Assembly: GCA_964386405.1 (NCBI GenBank)
Contig: CAYLRW010000054.1
Coordinates: 1 to 10,803, forward strand
Reading direction: 5' to 3'
DNA: 10,803 nt
From: RZYP01 sp964386405
GTDB lineage: Bacteria > Bacillota > Negativicutes > Acidaminococcales > Acidaminococcaceae
Shown piece after piece: positions 1-6,832 of the stretch (the stretch's first letter is position 1; each line of letters opens with the position of its first letter). The notes under the pieces are model-generated. The model made no database searches. It saw only the letters and a list, made by a program, of their open reading frames with translations, and was not told where the DNA came from. The position numbers and the translations under genes are program-made.

Positions 1-81
1 ATATTATCTTTATTTGTACAATTGTCCTTGCTGATTGTTTAAATTGATATTTTATTGGAATTGTCCACCTGATACAAAAAA

Positions 82-117
82 AGATAAATCTACGAGCAAG
101 TACTCGTAGATTTATCT
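82..117 (-). terminator. Intrinsic terminator of the PLP enzyme-symporter operon
   Basis: A perfect 15-bp inverted repeat (82-96 with 103-117, loop CAAGTA) is followed, on the minus strand, by seven T residues (positions 76-82 are A on the plus strand). It lies 44 bases past the symporter stop codon, so it most likely ends the two-gene minus-strand operon. The 80 bases to its left hold no gene that I can see. They contain AATTGTCC twice (20-27 and 59-66), of unknown meaning. Confidence 0.9.
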
Positions 118-160
118 GCATTCGAAGCTGTTAATTAATACGCTAAGTTTTTGTAATTCA

Positions 161-1408
161 TCAGGCTCTGTCAGGATTGCTTGCAGCTAAAGACTCACCA
201 TAGACGCTATCGTCAATAGCATTTTCACTTCTGCCTATACAAAGTGAAGTAATTACATCACCCGTTACATTGAGTGTAGTATGTCCCATATCAATGATTC
301 TATAAATACCAGCGATCATACCAACAATTTCCATTGGCAGACCCATTGTCGTAAGCAGCATAATCGTCATAACAATACCGCCGCCGGGGATACCAGGAGA
401 ACCAATCGAAATGATTGTTGCCAAAATAATAATCAGAACTTGTTGTGACAAATCCATCGTCACTCCATATATTTGCGAAACAAACATGACGGCAGCTGAA
501 TAATAAACAACCGCACCATTCATATTCATAGTAGCACCAAGAGGCAGGATAAATTCAGCCAGCTCATCAGAAACACCAAATTTTTTCTTAGTAACAGAAA
601 TAGTAACAGGCAAAGTACCTGAGCTGCTGGTTGTACTAGCTGTAACCAACCAAATCTGCAAAACTTTTTTAAAGAAATAACCAAGTGGGATTTTAGCAAT
701 AAATTTGAGCATAGGCACATATAAAAGTAAAATTACTGCCAACAAACCTAAATAGTCCGTGAGGATGAACTTACCTAAAGGTCCAAAAATCTTCAGTCCA
801 TATTCACCAATGGAGCAAGCCATCAAAGCAGCAACACCTATAGGAGAAAAATCCATGACAATTGCGGTCATTTTGTACATTGCCTCTGTACCGATATCAA
901 AAAGTTCTATCGCTTTTTTACCTTTTTCACCAAGCAAGGTCAGCGAAACTCCTAAGAATAAAGAAAAGACTATTATCTGCATGAGATTGCCATCAACCAA
1001 AGCTTTTATCGGATTAGAAGGGAACATATCAAGCAACGTCTTTGCTAAAGTAGGCATTTCCTTTGCTTCATATTTGCTGTTTGCCTGTATCATATTGAGT
1101 TCAACACCTGAGCCTGGTTGTACTAATTGAGCAATCACGAGGCCTATAATGCCAGCAAGCATTGTTGCAACGACAAAATAAATCAGTGTTTTACTGCCAA
1201 TACGTTTTAATTTGTTGATATCACCGATACTTGCGACACCACTAGTGATCGAACAGAAGACCAAGGGAACAACGATCATTTTTATCAATGTTAGAAAAAT
1301 ATCTCCCAGCGGCTTGATCACGGTAACTTTTTCACCAAAGATAAGCCCGAGGATTATGCCCAAAGCAAAACCTATAAAAATTTTTGAGGTTAATCCAAGT
1401 TTCTTCAT
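161..1408 (-). CDS. Dicarboxylate/amino acid:cation symporter (DAACS family), likely non-acidic amino acid substrate
   Basis: This is a 415-aa inner-membrane secondary transporter of the glutamate transporter fold. The start is the ATG at 1406-1408, because GGAGGAG lies just upstream; the longer frame to 1441 would begin inside the preceding gene. The fold is clear from the hydrophobic N-terminal segments and the C-terminal core: HP1 with TSSSGTLPVT (about 260-269), TM7 GATMNMNG (291-298), HP2 SIGSPGIPGGG (about 334-344), and TM8 DMGHTTLNVTGD (373-384). Compared with archaeal GltPh as I remember it, the TM8 arginine that holds the side-chain carboxylate (R397) is His376, the NMDGT motif is NMNGA (Asn297, Ala299), and HP1 lacks its arginine. 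The backbone ligands Asp373, Asn380 and Asp384 are kept. I therefore infer sodium- or proton-coupled uptake of a neutral or unusual amino acid. It is the second gene of an operon with a PLP enzyme (19-base gap), so the substrate of that enzyme is probably what is imported. Confidence 0.9.
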   Translation of the reverse strand: MKKLGLTSKIFIGFALGIILGLIFGEKVTVIKPLGDIFLTLIKMIVVPLVFCSITSGVASIGDINKLKRIGSKTLIYFVVATMLAGIIGLVIAQLVQPGSGVELNMIQANSKYEAKEMPTLAKTLLDMFPSNPIKALVDGNLMQIIVFSLFLGVSLTLLGEKGKKAIELFDIGTEAMYKMTAIVMDFSPIGVAALMACSIGEYGLKIFGPLGKFILTDYLGLLAVILLLYVPMLKFIAKIPLGYFFKKVLQIWLVTASTTSSSGTLPVTISVTKKKFGVSDELAEFILPLGATMNMNGAVVYYSAAVMFVSQIYGVTMDLSQQVLIIILATIISIGSPGIPGGGIVMTIMLLTTMGLPMEIVGMIAGIYRIIDMGHTTLNVTGDVITSLCIGRSENAIDDSVYGESLAASNPDRA

Positions 1409-1427
1409 TTTTTTCTCCTCCATCAAA

Positions 1428-2681
1428 TTACAGAGCAGCAATCTCTGCAGTAATTCTTAAAAATTCGTCAATTTCTTCGCAAGTATGACAATGCAGTGGT
1501 GATACGCGAATTGCCCCTTCAAAGTTCAGTGCTTCTACAATACGTTTGGAATAGATGCTGGTGTTGACTCTTTCATAAACGGTTATGCCTCTTTTTTGAT
1601 ATTCCTTCACGCATGCGGTCAGGTCTTTGCCATTAATATCAATGGCGATGATAAAGTCTTTCCTCTCTAAGTCATTATTATCAAGAAATAAAGTTACGCC
1701 GTCAATTTTCCGCAAACCTTCAATAGTATAATTCATGAGAGCTCTTTCCTGGCAAGCTATACGCCTCATGCCCTCGCTGAAAAGTTCCCTGCGGTCACTA
1801 TTTTCAACAAAATGTTCTCCTATCCAGCAGACATAATCGACAACTGCAGAAATTGAAGCAAACAGGGAAGGCGTAGGTGTCCCCAGTTCCCATACTTCAT
1901 CCCCTTTACCTAGTAATTTGTGATGAGCAAGTTTGCACATACGTTCTGAAACATAAGCTACGCCGATGCCGCGACTTGCCATGAATTTGTATGGTGCAAA
2001 ATTAACAAAATCCAGCTTCAGTTTATCTACATCCATCAAACCATGTGGAACATGCTGCACAGCATCACTAATAATATATACATCAGGATTCTTTGCCCTG
2101 ACCAGTTTCACTATATTTTCCAAATCCATAATGTTGCCGGAAATATTGGAAGAAGCCATGATGCTTACCACAATGGTATTTTCATCTACAAGAGCAGCAA
2201 CTGTTTCCGGTTCAACGAAACCAGTAAGTGGATTGGCCTCTGCCACCCTGAATTCTCTGTGATTTTTTTGACAGTAAAATTTCAAAGCATCATAGGCGGA
2301 AGGATGTTCAACATTACTGGTAACGGCGTTAGTGCCTTCAACATTCTCCAAGATTGTAGAAATTCCTTGAAAAATGGTCTGCGATGCCGTCATTTCTGTC
2401 ATCAAGGAACCACCAGCAGCGCCAAGAATGACACGCAATATATCATCTGTTCCTTTTTGAATTATCTCATTAAGCAAATCTGCCCTCTCGTGATAACGTT
2501 CTGGACAATCAGGGATTAGATCTAATTCCATTTTGGCGTCGATTGCAGCCTGCAGACGTAATGAACCGCCTGAGTTGTCGAAAAATAAGCGCCTGCCCAA
2601 CTGTGGGTCCGCCTCAAGAAAAGCGAATTTGCTGCGAACTTCCTGCCATAACTCCGAAGGGAAAAATTCTCCTTTTTGCAT
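1428..2681 (-). CDS. Class V aminotransferase-fold PLP-dependent enzyme (cysteine desulfurase-like, VC1184-type)
   Basis: This is a 417-aa fold-type I PLP enzyme, probably cytoplasmic. The start ATG at 2679-2681 has AAGGAGA seven bases upstream. Visible landmarks are FFDNSGG near residue 33, the small-residue loop around 88-101 (with TAS at 98-100) that would hold the cofactor phosphate, EH at 125-126 over the ring, Asp206 with Gln209 (DAVQH) for the pyridine nitrogen, Lys232 in APYKFMASRGIG as the Schiff-base lysine, and Arg392 (IRVSP) for the substrate carboxylate. The length fits the class V family. The C-terminal loop has no Cys in the place expected for a SufS/IscS sulfur-accepting cysteine, although HCHTC (397-401) follows Arg392. 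A lyase, epimerase or transaminase acting on an amino acid is therefore more likely than iron-sulfur cluster supply. The gene precedes the symporter in one operon and faces a divergent RpiR regulator, which points to catabolism of an imported amino acid. The exact reaction cannot be read from sequence. Confidence 0.85.
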   Translation of the reverse strand: MQKGEFFPSELWQEVRSKFAFLEADPQLGRRLFFDNSGGSLRLQAAIDAKMELDLIPDCPERYHERADLLNEIIQKGTDDILRVILGAAGGSLMTEMTASQTIFQGISTILENVEGTNAVTSNVEHPSAYDALKFYCQKNHREFRVAEANPLTGFVEPETVAALVDENTIVVSIMASSNISGNIMDLENIVKLVRAKNPDVYIISDAVQHVPHGLMDVDKLKLDFVNFAPYKFMASRGIGVAYVSERMCKLAHHKLLGKGDEVWELGTPTPSLFASISAVVDYVCWIGEHFVENSDRRELFSEGMRRIACQERALMNYTIEGLRKIDGVTLFLDNNDLERKDFIIAIDINGKDLTACVKEYQKRGITVYERVNTSIYSKRIVEALNFEGAIRVSPLHCHTCEEIDEFLRITAEIAAL

Positions 2682-2700
2682 CCCAACATCTCCTTTTTTT

Positions 2701-2739
2701 GAATAATATTATTCTTTTTTAATTATTTTAAAATAATTA
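2701..2739. promoter_or_regulatory. Two perfect palindromes, candidate operators for the PLP enzyme-symporter operon
   Basis: A 14-bp perfect palindrome (GAATAAT/ATTATTC, 2701-2714) and a 20-bp perfect palindrome (half-site TAATTATTTT, 2720-2739) lie 20-58 bases upstream of the PLP enzyme start. A minus-strand TATAAT (2736-2741) overlaps the second one, though no good -35 box accompanies it. A regulator bound here would block the operon. The region is very A+T-rich, so some symmetry is expected by chance; the binding role is inference. Confidence 0.4.
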
Positions 2740-2803
2740 TATTTTTAGTCTATAACATAAAGTAAAAAAGCACAATGTGTAAAACAAAGGTATTCTGTAT
2801 ACA

Positions 2804-2831
2804 TTTACAATTTGTTGCTCTATGATATAAT
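2804..2831 (+). promoter_or_regulatory. Sigma-A promoter of the RpiR regulator gene
   Basis: TTTACA (2804-2809) and TATAAT (2826-2831) are spaced by 16 bases, 28 bases before the start codon. TGTAAA at 2778-2783 forms an inverted pair with the -35 box, and an 8-bp palindrome TGTATACA (2796-2803) touches it. This may allow autoregulation by the divergent regulator. Confidence 0.7.
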
Positions 2832-2858
2832 AATTTTAGTACATTAAGAGGAGACAAT

Positions 2859-3728
2859 ATGGCTACTACAAAAACACTTAAAAATTATATAAGTGAAACC
2901 ACTTTAACCAAAACAGAAAATAAAATTGCCGACTTTATTTTGAACCATCCGAATAAAGCTTGCTTTTTGACCTCAACCGATATTGCTACAGCAGCTGGTG
3001 TCAGTGACACTTCTGTCATCAGGTTTGCACGGGCTTTAGGGTTTTTAGGATTTTCCGCATTTCAAAAGTTTTTAAGAGAAGAGCACTCGCGCACAATTCC
3101 CTCCTTATCTCCTTCTTTGACAATACCTGCGGAAAGGCTTGCACAAAGCGCCGAGGTTTTGTCAGATGTCAATATCTTTGAATCGCATAGGAACTCAGTT
3201 ATCAGCAATATCGACTCTATTGCTTTTCAAAACAACAAAGGCGAATTCGAAGAAGCTTGCTCTCTTTTATTAAAAGCAGAGCGAAAATTCATTATTGGTA
3301 CCAGAAGCCGAGCTGGCGTCGCCGAATTTTTGGCATTGATTCTCAATCAATTAATCGACAACGTCTTTATCAACACCAGTCAGGCCATGACGCCTTTCGA
3401 CTTTATTGCCAGCTGTAATCCGAAAGACACGATGGTCATCATCTCGTTCCCTCGTTATTCCGCTATGGATATTACTACGGCAAAAATGGCTTATGAATCG
3501 CACTCCAAGATTATTTTGATCACTGACAATGCAACATCTCCCATCGCCAAATATGCTGATGTAGTGCTCTTAGTAAATATTGACAGCACTACATATTTTA
3601 CATCTTATGCCTCAGTGCAGTTCCTTTGCGAATTATTATGTGCACACATCAGTGCGAAAATTAAAACTGACAATAAAACCAAACTTGAAAAAATTAACAT
3701 GTATCTTAATGAACAAGGTTTATATTAA
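2859..3728 (+). CDS. RpiR/MurR family transcriptional regulator (HTH + SIS domain)
   Basis: This is a 289-aa cytoplasmic DNA-binding regulator. The start ATG at 2859 follows AGAGGAG. Residues 1-75 form the N-terminal HTH_6 domain, with a recognition region around TSTDIATAAGVSDTSVIRFA (38-57) followed by LGF.GF..F. Residues about 130-265 form a SIS (sugar isomerase) fold, with FIIGTRSRAG (145-153) and a central VIISFPRYS segment (193-201), then IILITDNATSPIAKYADVVL. Family members often bind phosphosugars through SIS, but this variant (GTRSRAG, ISFPRYS) resembles, from memory, those found beside amino-acid catabolic genes. The gene is divergent from the PLP enzyme-symporter operon, which it probably controls; whether as repressor or activator is unknown. 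Length and domain order are normal for the family. Confidence 0.92.
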   Translation: MATTKTLKNYISETTLTKTENKIADFILNHPNKACFLTSTDIATAAGVSDTSVIRFARALGFLGFSAFQKFLREEHSRTIPSLSPSLTIPAERLAQSAEVLSDVNIFESHRNSVISNIDSIAFQNNKGEFEEACSLLLKAERKFIIGTRSRAGVAEFLALILNQLIDNVFINTSQAMTPFDFIASCNPKDTMVIISFPRYSAMDITTAKMAYESHSKIILITDNATSPIAKYADVVLLVNIDSTTYFTSYASVQFLCELLCAHISAKIKTDNKTKLEKINMYLNEQGLY

Positions 3729-3763
3729 ATCACGAAGATAAGAACTAGGTTTATACACAACAA

Positions 3764-3788
3764 AAAAGCCCGCCATAGGCGGGCTTTT
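3764..3788. terminator. Bidirectional intrinsic terminator after the RpiR gene
   Basis: An 11-bp perfect stem (AAAAGCCCGCC, 3764-3774, with 3778-3788) has an ATA loop. On the plus strand it ends in TTTT then GTTTG. On the minus strand it ends in six T residues, so it also stops transcription arriving from the cold-shock gene side. It lies 35 bases past the regulator stop. Confidence 0.9.
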
Positions 3789-3955
3789 GTTTGTTTGCTG
3801 TTAGAGTTCTCTGATTAGAGCGCTCATAGAAGTTTAAAAAATATATCATCATGTCGATAAGGTGCCATACATTGTGAAACAACTTGCTCTTGAAGCCCCG
3901 TGGTATCTATCTTTCTACCACCCTATCCACATTTTAACAATTTCTCGTTCTACTA
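3789..3955 (-). ncRNA. Structured region between csp stop and terminator: long 3'-UTR or possible small RNA
   Basis: No gene is visible in the 171 bases between the cold-shock stop codon and the next minus-strand terminator. The stretch can fold on itself as an imperfect rod: ATGTCGATAAGG (3851-3862) pairs with CCCTATCCACAT (3921-3932) with two mismatches, and TAGAA (3827-3831) pairs with TTCTA (3948-3952) further out. A smaller hairpin GTGGTA/TACCAC (3900-3905 with 3916-3921) lies inside. The minus strand is preferred because it ends in a U-rich terminator; a weak internal minus promoter (TTGTTA, 17 bases, TAGAAA) is also visible. It could be a stabilising 3'-UTR or an independent RNA. I do not recognise the family. 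Confidence 0.3.
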
Positions 3956-3959
3956 TATA

Positions 3960-4157
3960 TTACAGGCGAACAACGTTTGCAGCTTGGTCACCGCGGTTAC
4001 CTTGGGTAACATCGAATTGAACAGGTTGACCTTCTTCAAGGGTTTTGAAACCTTCGGATTGGATTGCGGAGAAATGTACAAACACGTCGCTACCATTTTC
4101 GCTTTCAATAAAACCATAACCTTTTTCTGCGTTAAACCATTTAACTTTGCCAGTCAT
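3960..4157 (-). CDS. csp: Cold-shock protein (CspA/CspB family)
   Basis: This 65-aa single-domain OB-fold protein binds single-stranded RNA and DNA and acts as an RNA chaperone in the cytoplasm. Both RNA-binding motifs are present: RNP1 as KGYGFI (13-18) and RNP2 as VFVHF (25-29), and the protein starts with the usual MTGKVKWFNAEKGYGF. The length is normal for the family. The ATG at 4155-4157 has AGGAGG ten bases upstream. It is a single-gene unit with its own promoter and a leader of about 105 bases, as is common in cold-inducible csp genes. It could equally be a constitutive copy. Confidence 0.97.
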   Translation of the reverse strand: MTGKVKWFNAEKGYGFIESENGSDVFVHFSAIQSEGFKTLEEGQPVQFDVTQGNRGDQAANVVRL

Positions 4158-4297
4158 ATTATCTTGGCCTCCTAAAAATAAAAAAGTTCGAAAAAAGAGC
4201 TATCTGAGAATCGCGCTGCAACAAATGTCAAAACGCTTTCCGCAAGTCGACCTTTTTCCAACTTGTTAAGTATATCATGGCATTCAATATTTTGCAA
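4158..4297 (-). promoter_or_regulatory. csp promoter and long 5' leader
   Basis: On the minus strand TTGCAA (4292-4297) and TATACT (4269-4274) are spaced by exactly 17 bases, giving a start near 4262 and a leader of about 105 bases before the ATG. Long structured leaders control translation of many cold-shock mRNAs; whether this one does is inference. The stretch has no other gene. Confidence 0.75.
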
Positions 4298-4374
4298 GAA
4301 AATTTTAAAATATCTTATTCTTCTAAAATTTTTATATTTTTTCTGCATCCTGCATAGCAGTAATTATAGATAAT

Positions 4375-4404
4375 ATGCGGCTGATGGTTGTTCCACAACC
4401 GCAT
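4375..4404 (-). other. Hairpin downstream of glnK
   Basis: GGTTGT (4386-4391) pairs with ACAACC (4395-4400) around TCC, and outer ATGC/GCAT (4375-4378 with 4401-4404) can extend it past a bulge. It lies 21 bases after the glnK stop codon. No T-run follows on either strand, so it may stabilise the mRNA end or be a weak terminator. The remaining A+T-rich bases to the csp promoter show nothing else. Confidence 0.3.
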
Positions 4405-4425
4405 ACTATCATCATAATACCAAAA

Positions 4426-4803
4426 TCATATATATTTTTTTATATCCGATGGATCAATTATGGCGTTTTCCCCTTCCTCTCCTGTACGAATTCTTACTGC
4501 ATTATCAATTTTATATACAAAAATTTTACCATCGCCAACATTATTTGTCCGGCATACCGTTTTTGCAGTCTCAATAACCTTGTCGACTGGCACTTCACAG
4601 ACAACTATTTCTACTTTAACTTTTGGCACGAAATTAACAGTATATTCTGCTCCTCGATACATTTCGCGATAACCTCTTTGCAATCCATACCCAAGCACCT
4701 GTGTAACGGTCATGCCGGTAACACCAATTTTATTCATGTTGTCTTTCAGTGACTCCAATTTTTCCGGGCGTGTGATAATCTCAATCTTTGTCATATCTCC
4801 CAT
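4426..4803 (-). CDS. glnK: P-II nitrogen regulatory protein (GlnK/GlnB family)
   Basis: This 125-aa cytoplasmic trimeric signal protein reports nitrogen, energy and 2-oxoglutarate state and gates its partner ammonium channel. Landmarks are the GMTVTQVLGYG segment (30-40), the T-loop YRGAEYTVNFVPK (49-61), where Tyr54 is the counterpart of the uridylylated Tyr51 of E. coli GlnB, and the B-loop TNNVGDGKIFVY (87-98, the P-II signature), with the C-terminal IRTGEEGENAI. The ATG at 4801-4803 was chosen because AAGGAGG lies nine bases before it; an internal ATG three codons later is possible and would match the usual N-terminus MTKIEII. The gene follows amt by 41 bases, so this is an amt-glnK operon, the reverse of the enterobacterial glnK-amtB order. 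The link to amt favours GlnK over GlnB. Tyr54 modification in this host is unproven. Confidence 0.95.
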   Translation of the reverse strand: MGDMTKIEIITRPEKLESLKDNMNKIGVTGMTVTQVLGYGLQRGYREMYRGAEYTVNFVPKVKVEIVVCEVPVDKVIETAKTVCRTNNVGDGKIFVYKIDNAVRIRTGEEGENAIIDPSDIKKYI

Positions 4804-4844
4804 TTTCCTTAACCTCCTTAAAACAGCTAATATTTATGCAACAC

Positions 4845-6422
4845 TCAGTTTTTCCCCTTATATTCTGCGGTCACTAATTCCGAACTAAGAAAACCGTCAT
4901 CAACTATTTTAAGTGGAAAATCAGGATACCCAAAGGGAGCTACTTCTGTTTCGTCTAATCCGGCAATTTCGTGTTCAGGCGAAACACGTATTCCTATTAA
5001 AGCATCAGTTATTTTCCAGAACAGATACTGGCTGCCGAATCCATAGACAAGAATCGTACCAACGGCAATCAATTGTGCCCAAAGCTGACCGGCATCACCA
5101 TAAAATAAACCTGTCACGCCTCCTGTAACACCGTTTAACCCATCACCATATGTACCGTTTGCAAATAATCCGAGCGCAATCATACCCCAGCAGCCATTAA
5201 CTAAATGTACTGCTGAAGCGCCAACCGGGTCATCAATTTTAAGTTTACCGTCAATAAATACTACTGCCCAGCAAACCAAAACACCGGAAATTGTTCCTAT
5301 AATAATAGCAGCTATGCTATCAACAAACGCACAGGGAGCGGTAATTGCTACAAGACCGGCCAAACTCCCGTTACAAGCCATGGACAAATCCGGTTTGCCA
5401 TAAACTTTCCATGTGTAAAAAGTTGCTGCCAAGCCGCCAAAAGCACCTGCGATCATTGTATTAACAATAACGACAGCTGACCGCAGATCTGAACCCGACA
5501 AAGTGCTGCCGCCATTAAAAGCAAACCAGCAGAAAAAGAGAATGATCGTACCTACTACTGCCATAGGAATATGATGTCCCGGGATAGCAACAGAGGTTCC
5601 ATCATTGCGATATTTACCAATGCGGGGACCGATAGCAATAGCGCCTGCCAATGCTGCAGCACCACCCATAGCATGAACCACGGAAGATCCGGCAAAATCG
5701 ACAACGCCATGTCCCAAACCAGCTAAGGAGCCTAGCTGTGATAACCAGCCGCCACCCCAGACCCAATTACCATAAAGTGGGTAATACAGTGCGGAAATAA
5801 ATAGCGCGTTAAGAATTACAGCCGATATTTTTACCCTCTCAGCCACACCGCCCGTTGGAATGGTGCAAGTCGTATCCATAAATACCATTTGGAAGAAAAA
5901 ATAAGCAAATACCCCAACATCGTAAGCAACGCCTGTGAGTAAAAAACCTTGCAACCCGAAGAAACCCCATTCTCCGATTTTGAACTCCGAAACTAACGGC
6001 ATTTGGCCACCGAGTGAAGCCACATTGCCTACACCTCCACACATTAAAGCAAAACCTGTAAAGAGGAATCCGACCAAACCTACTAAAAATACGAGCAAAT
6101 TCATGAACATTGTGTGGCTGGCATTCTTTGCACGACAAAAGCCTGTCTCCACCATCGCAAAGCCACATTGGAAAAAGAAGATCAACATACCACATAATAA
6201 GACCCAAACATAGTTAAGCCCTACTTTTGTCGCAGCTGCTGTTTTCGCCACACTTTCCAGATCGATTTTTTCACCTATTTCGCTTACCGTTTGTTTGGTC
6301 ACACCTGTTGAATCACCTGCCACTTCAGGAACGGCAGCCAAAACGTCGGTCGCAAAGAAAAAGATAGCCATAATTACAAGTAGGCAGCATGCGGAATGAA
6401 ATAATCTACGTCCGTTTTTCAT
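4845..6422 (-). CDS. amt: Ammonium transporter (Amt/MEP/Rh family)
   Basis: This 525-aa inner-membrane ammonium channel is expected to be a trimer. A signal-peptide-like N-terminus (basic MKNGRR, hydrophobic 11-28, possible cleavage after VLAA at about 30) is followed by a hydrophilic segment to about 68 and then about eleven hydrophobic segments. Family residues are visible: MVETGF.RAKN (90-100), the signature DFAGS..VH (242-250) with Asp242 and the first twin-histidine His250, and the second pore histidine His406 in GASAVHLVNG. It is longer than the roughly 400-430 residues of E. coli AmtB because of the N-terminal extension and a long cytoplasmic tail ending in EYKGKN. AGGAGG lies seven bases before the ATG at 6420-6422. 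It is the first gene of an operon with glnK, whose product should dock on its cytoplasmic face under ammonium excess. The unusual upstream leader is described separately. Confidence 0.96.
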   Translation of the reverse strand: MKNGRRLFHSACCLLVIMAIFFFATDVLAAVPEVAGDSTGVTKQTVSEIGEKIDLESVAKTAAATKVGLNYVWVLLCGMLIFFFQCGFAMVETGFCRAKNASHTMFMNLLVFLVGLVGFLFTGFALMCGGVGNVASLGGQMPLVSEFKIGEWGFFGLQGFLLTGVAYDVGVFAYFFFQMVFMDTTCTIPTGGVAERVKISAVILNALFISALYYPLYGNWVWGGGWLSQLGSLAGLGHGVVDFAGSSVVHAMGGAAALAGAIAIGPRIGKYRNDGTSVAIPGHHIPMAVVGTIILFFCWFAFNGGSTLSGSDLRSAVVIVNTMIAGAFGGLAATFYTWKVYGKPDLSMACNGSLAGLVAITAPCAFVDSIAAIIIGTISGVLVCWAVVFIDGKLKIDDPVGASAVHLVNGCWGMIALGLFANGTYGDGLNGVTGGVTGLFYGDAGQLWAQLIAVGTILVYGFGSQYLFWKITDALIGIRVSPEHEIAGLDETEVAPFGYPDFPLKIVDDGFLSSELVTAEYKGKN

Positions 6423-6565
6423 AATCTCTCCTCCTGTTTTTAATATTTTAATGGCCTGCTGAGTTATGGTTTGTTATGACCTCCTTCCTATTCTAGTAAT
6501 TAAAGCAGCCTGACACGAATTTTATAATTTTGTTAACAACTCCTTTGCTCCTAAAATAAAAAATA

Positions 6566-6586
6566 TCCCAAGCAAAAGCTGTGGGA
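6566..6586 (-). terminator. Second terminator-like hairpin in the amt leader
   Basis: On the minus strand TCCCA-C-AGC pairs with GCT-TGGGA around a TTTT loop, with one bulged base, followed by TATTTTTTATTTT. It lies about 145 bases before the amt start and downstream of the promoter at 6661-6688, so it could stop transcription before amt. It could instead serve as a back-up terminator of lysR. Confidence 0.65.
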
Positions 6587-6611
6587 CATCTTTGTCGACT
6601 TTAATGTAAAA

Positions 6612-6637
6612 AGGCCTACGCAATTAAGCGCAGGCCT
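6612..6637 (-). terminator. First terminator-like hairpin in the amt leader
   Basis: AGGCCTGCGC pairs with GCGTAGGCCT (10 bp, one G-U) around TTAATT, followed on the minus strand by five T residues. It lies only about 17 bases after the predicted transcription start. Together with the hairpin at 6566-6586 it gives two terminator-like structures in tandem. Between 6423 and 6565 there is no gene; an extra AGGAAGGAGGT at about 6478-6488 has no start codon after it, and TTGTTAACAA (6530-6539) is a perfect palindrome. Confidence 0.7.
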
Positions 6638-6660
6638 CGTCGCCATATATTATTAAGGTA

Positions 6661-6688
6661 ATTGTACAACTTGTTTGAATTTTGTCAA
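6661..6688 (-). promoter_or_regulatory. Consensus promoter for the amt-glnK leader transcript
   Basis: On the minus strand a perfect TTGACA (6683-6688) is followed after 16 bases by TACAAT (6661-6666), predicting a start near 6654, about 232 bases before the amt ATG. It sits after the lysR stop codon and reads towards amt. It is the best promoter in the 410-base gap, and I found no equally good one nearer to amt. Confidence 0.75.
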
Positions 6689-6832
6689 TATTATTTTAAA
6701 AGCAAATATCATTATTTATTTTACCACCAAAATTGCAATAGGGAAAAATGAGCCTTGAGAGTCGCATATATGTCACATGCATCTATTTATTTTAAAATAG
6801 GTCTGCAAAATATAGATAGCATAGTCTGCAAA

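Noticed and set aside
1428..2681. Housekeeping cysteine desulfurase (SufS/IscS)
   Set aside because: The catalytic loop cysteine is not seen, no suf or isc genes are nearby, and the partner gene is a transporter.
3789..3955. 6S RNA
   Set aside because: Size and rod shape are suggestive, but I could not match a 6S bubble with confidence on either strand; the plus strand has no promoter or terminator for it.
4375..4752. 125-aa plus-strand open frame opposite glnK
   Set aside because: It is antisense to a clear P-II gene, has no ribosome binding site, and its residues look unlike a protein family.
5839..6207. 122-aa second frame within amt
   Set aside because: It overlaps a well-supported ammonium transporter and is rich in Cys, Arg and Trp, as expected of a shifted frame.
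6566..6637. ANTAR-type tandem hairpin target
   Set aside because: The loops (TTAATT and TTTT) lack the A1/G4 hexaloop pattern of ANTAR-bound RNAs.
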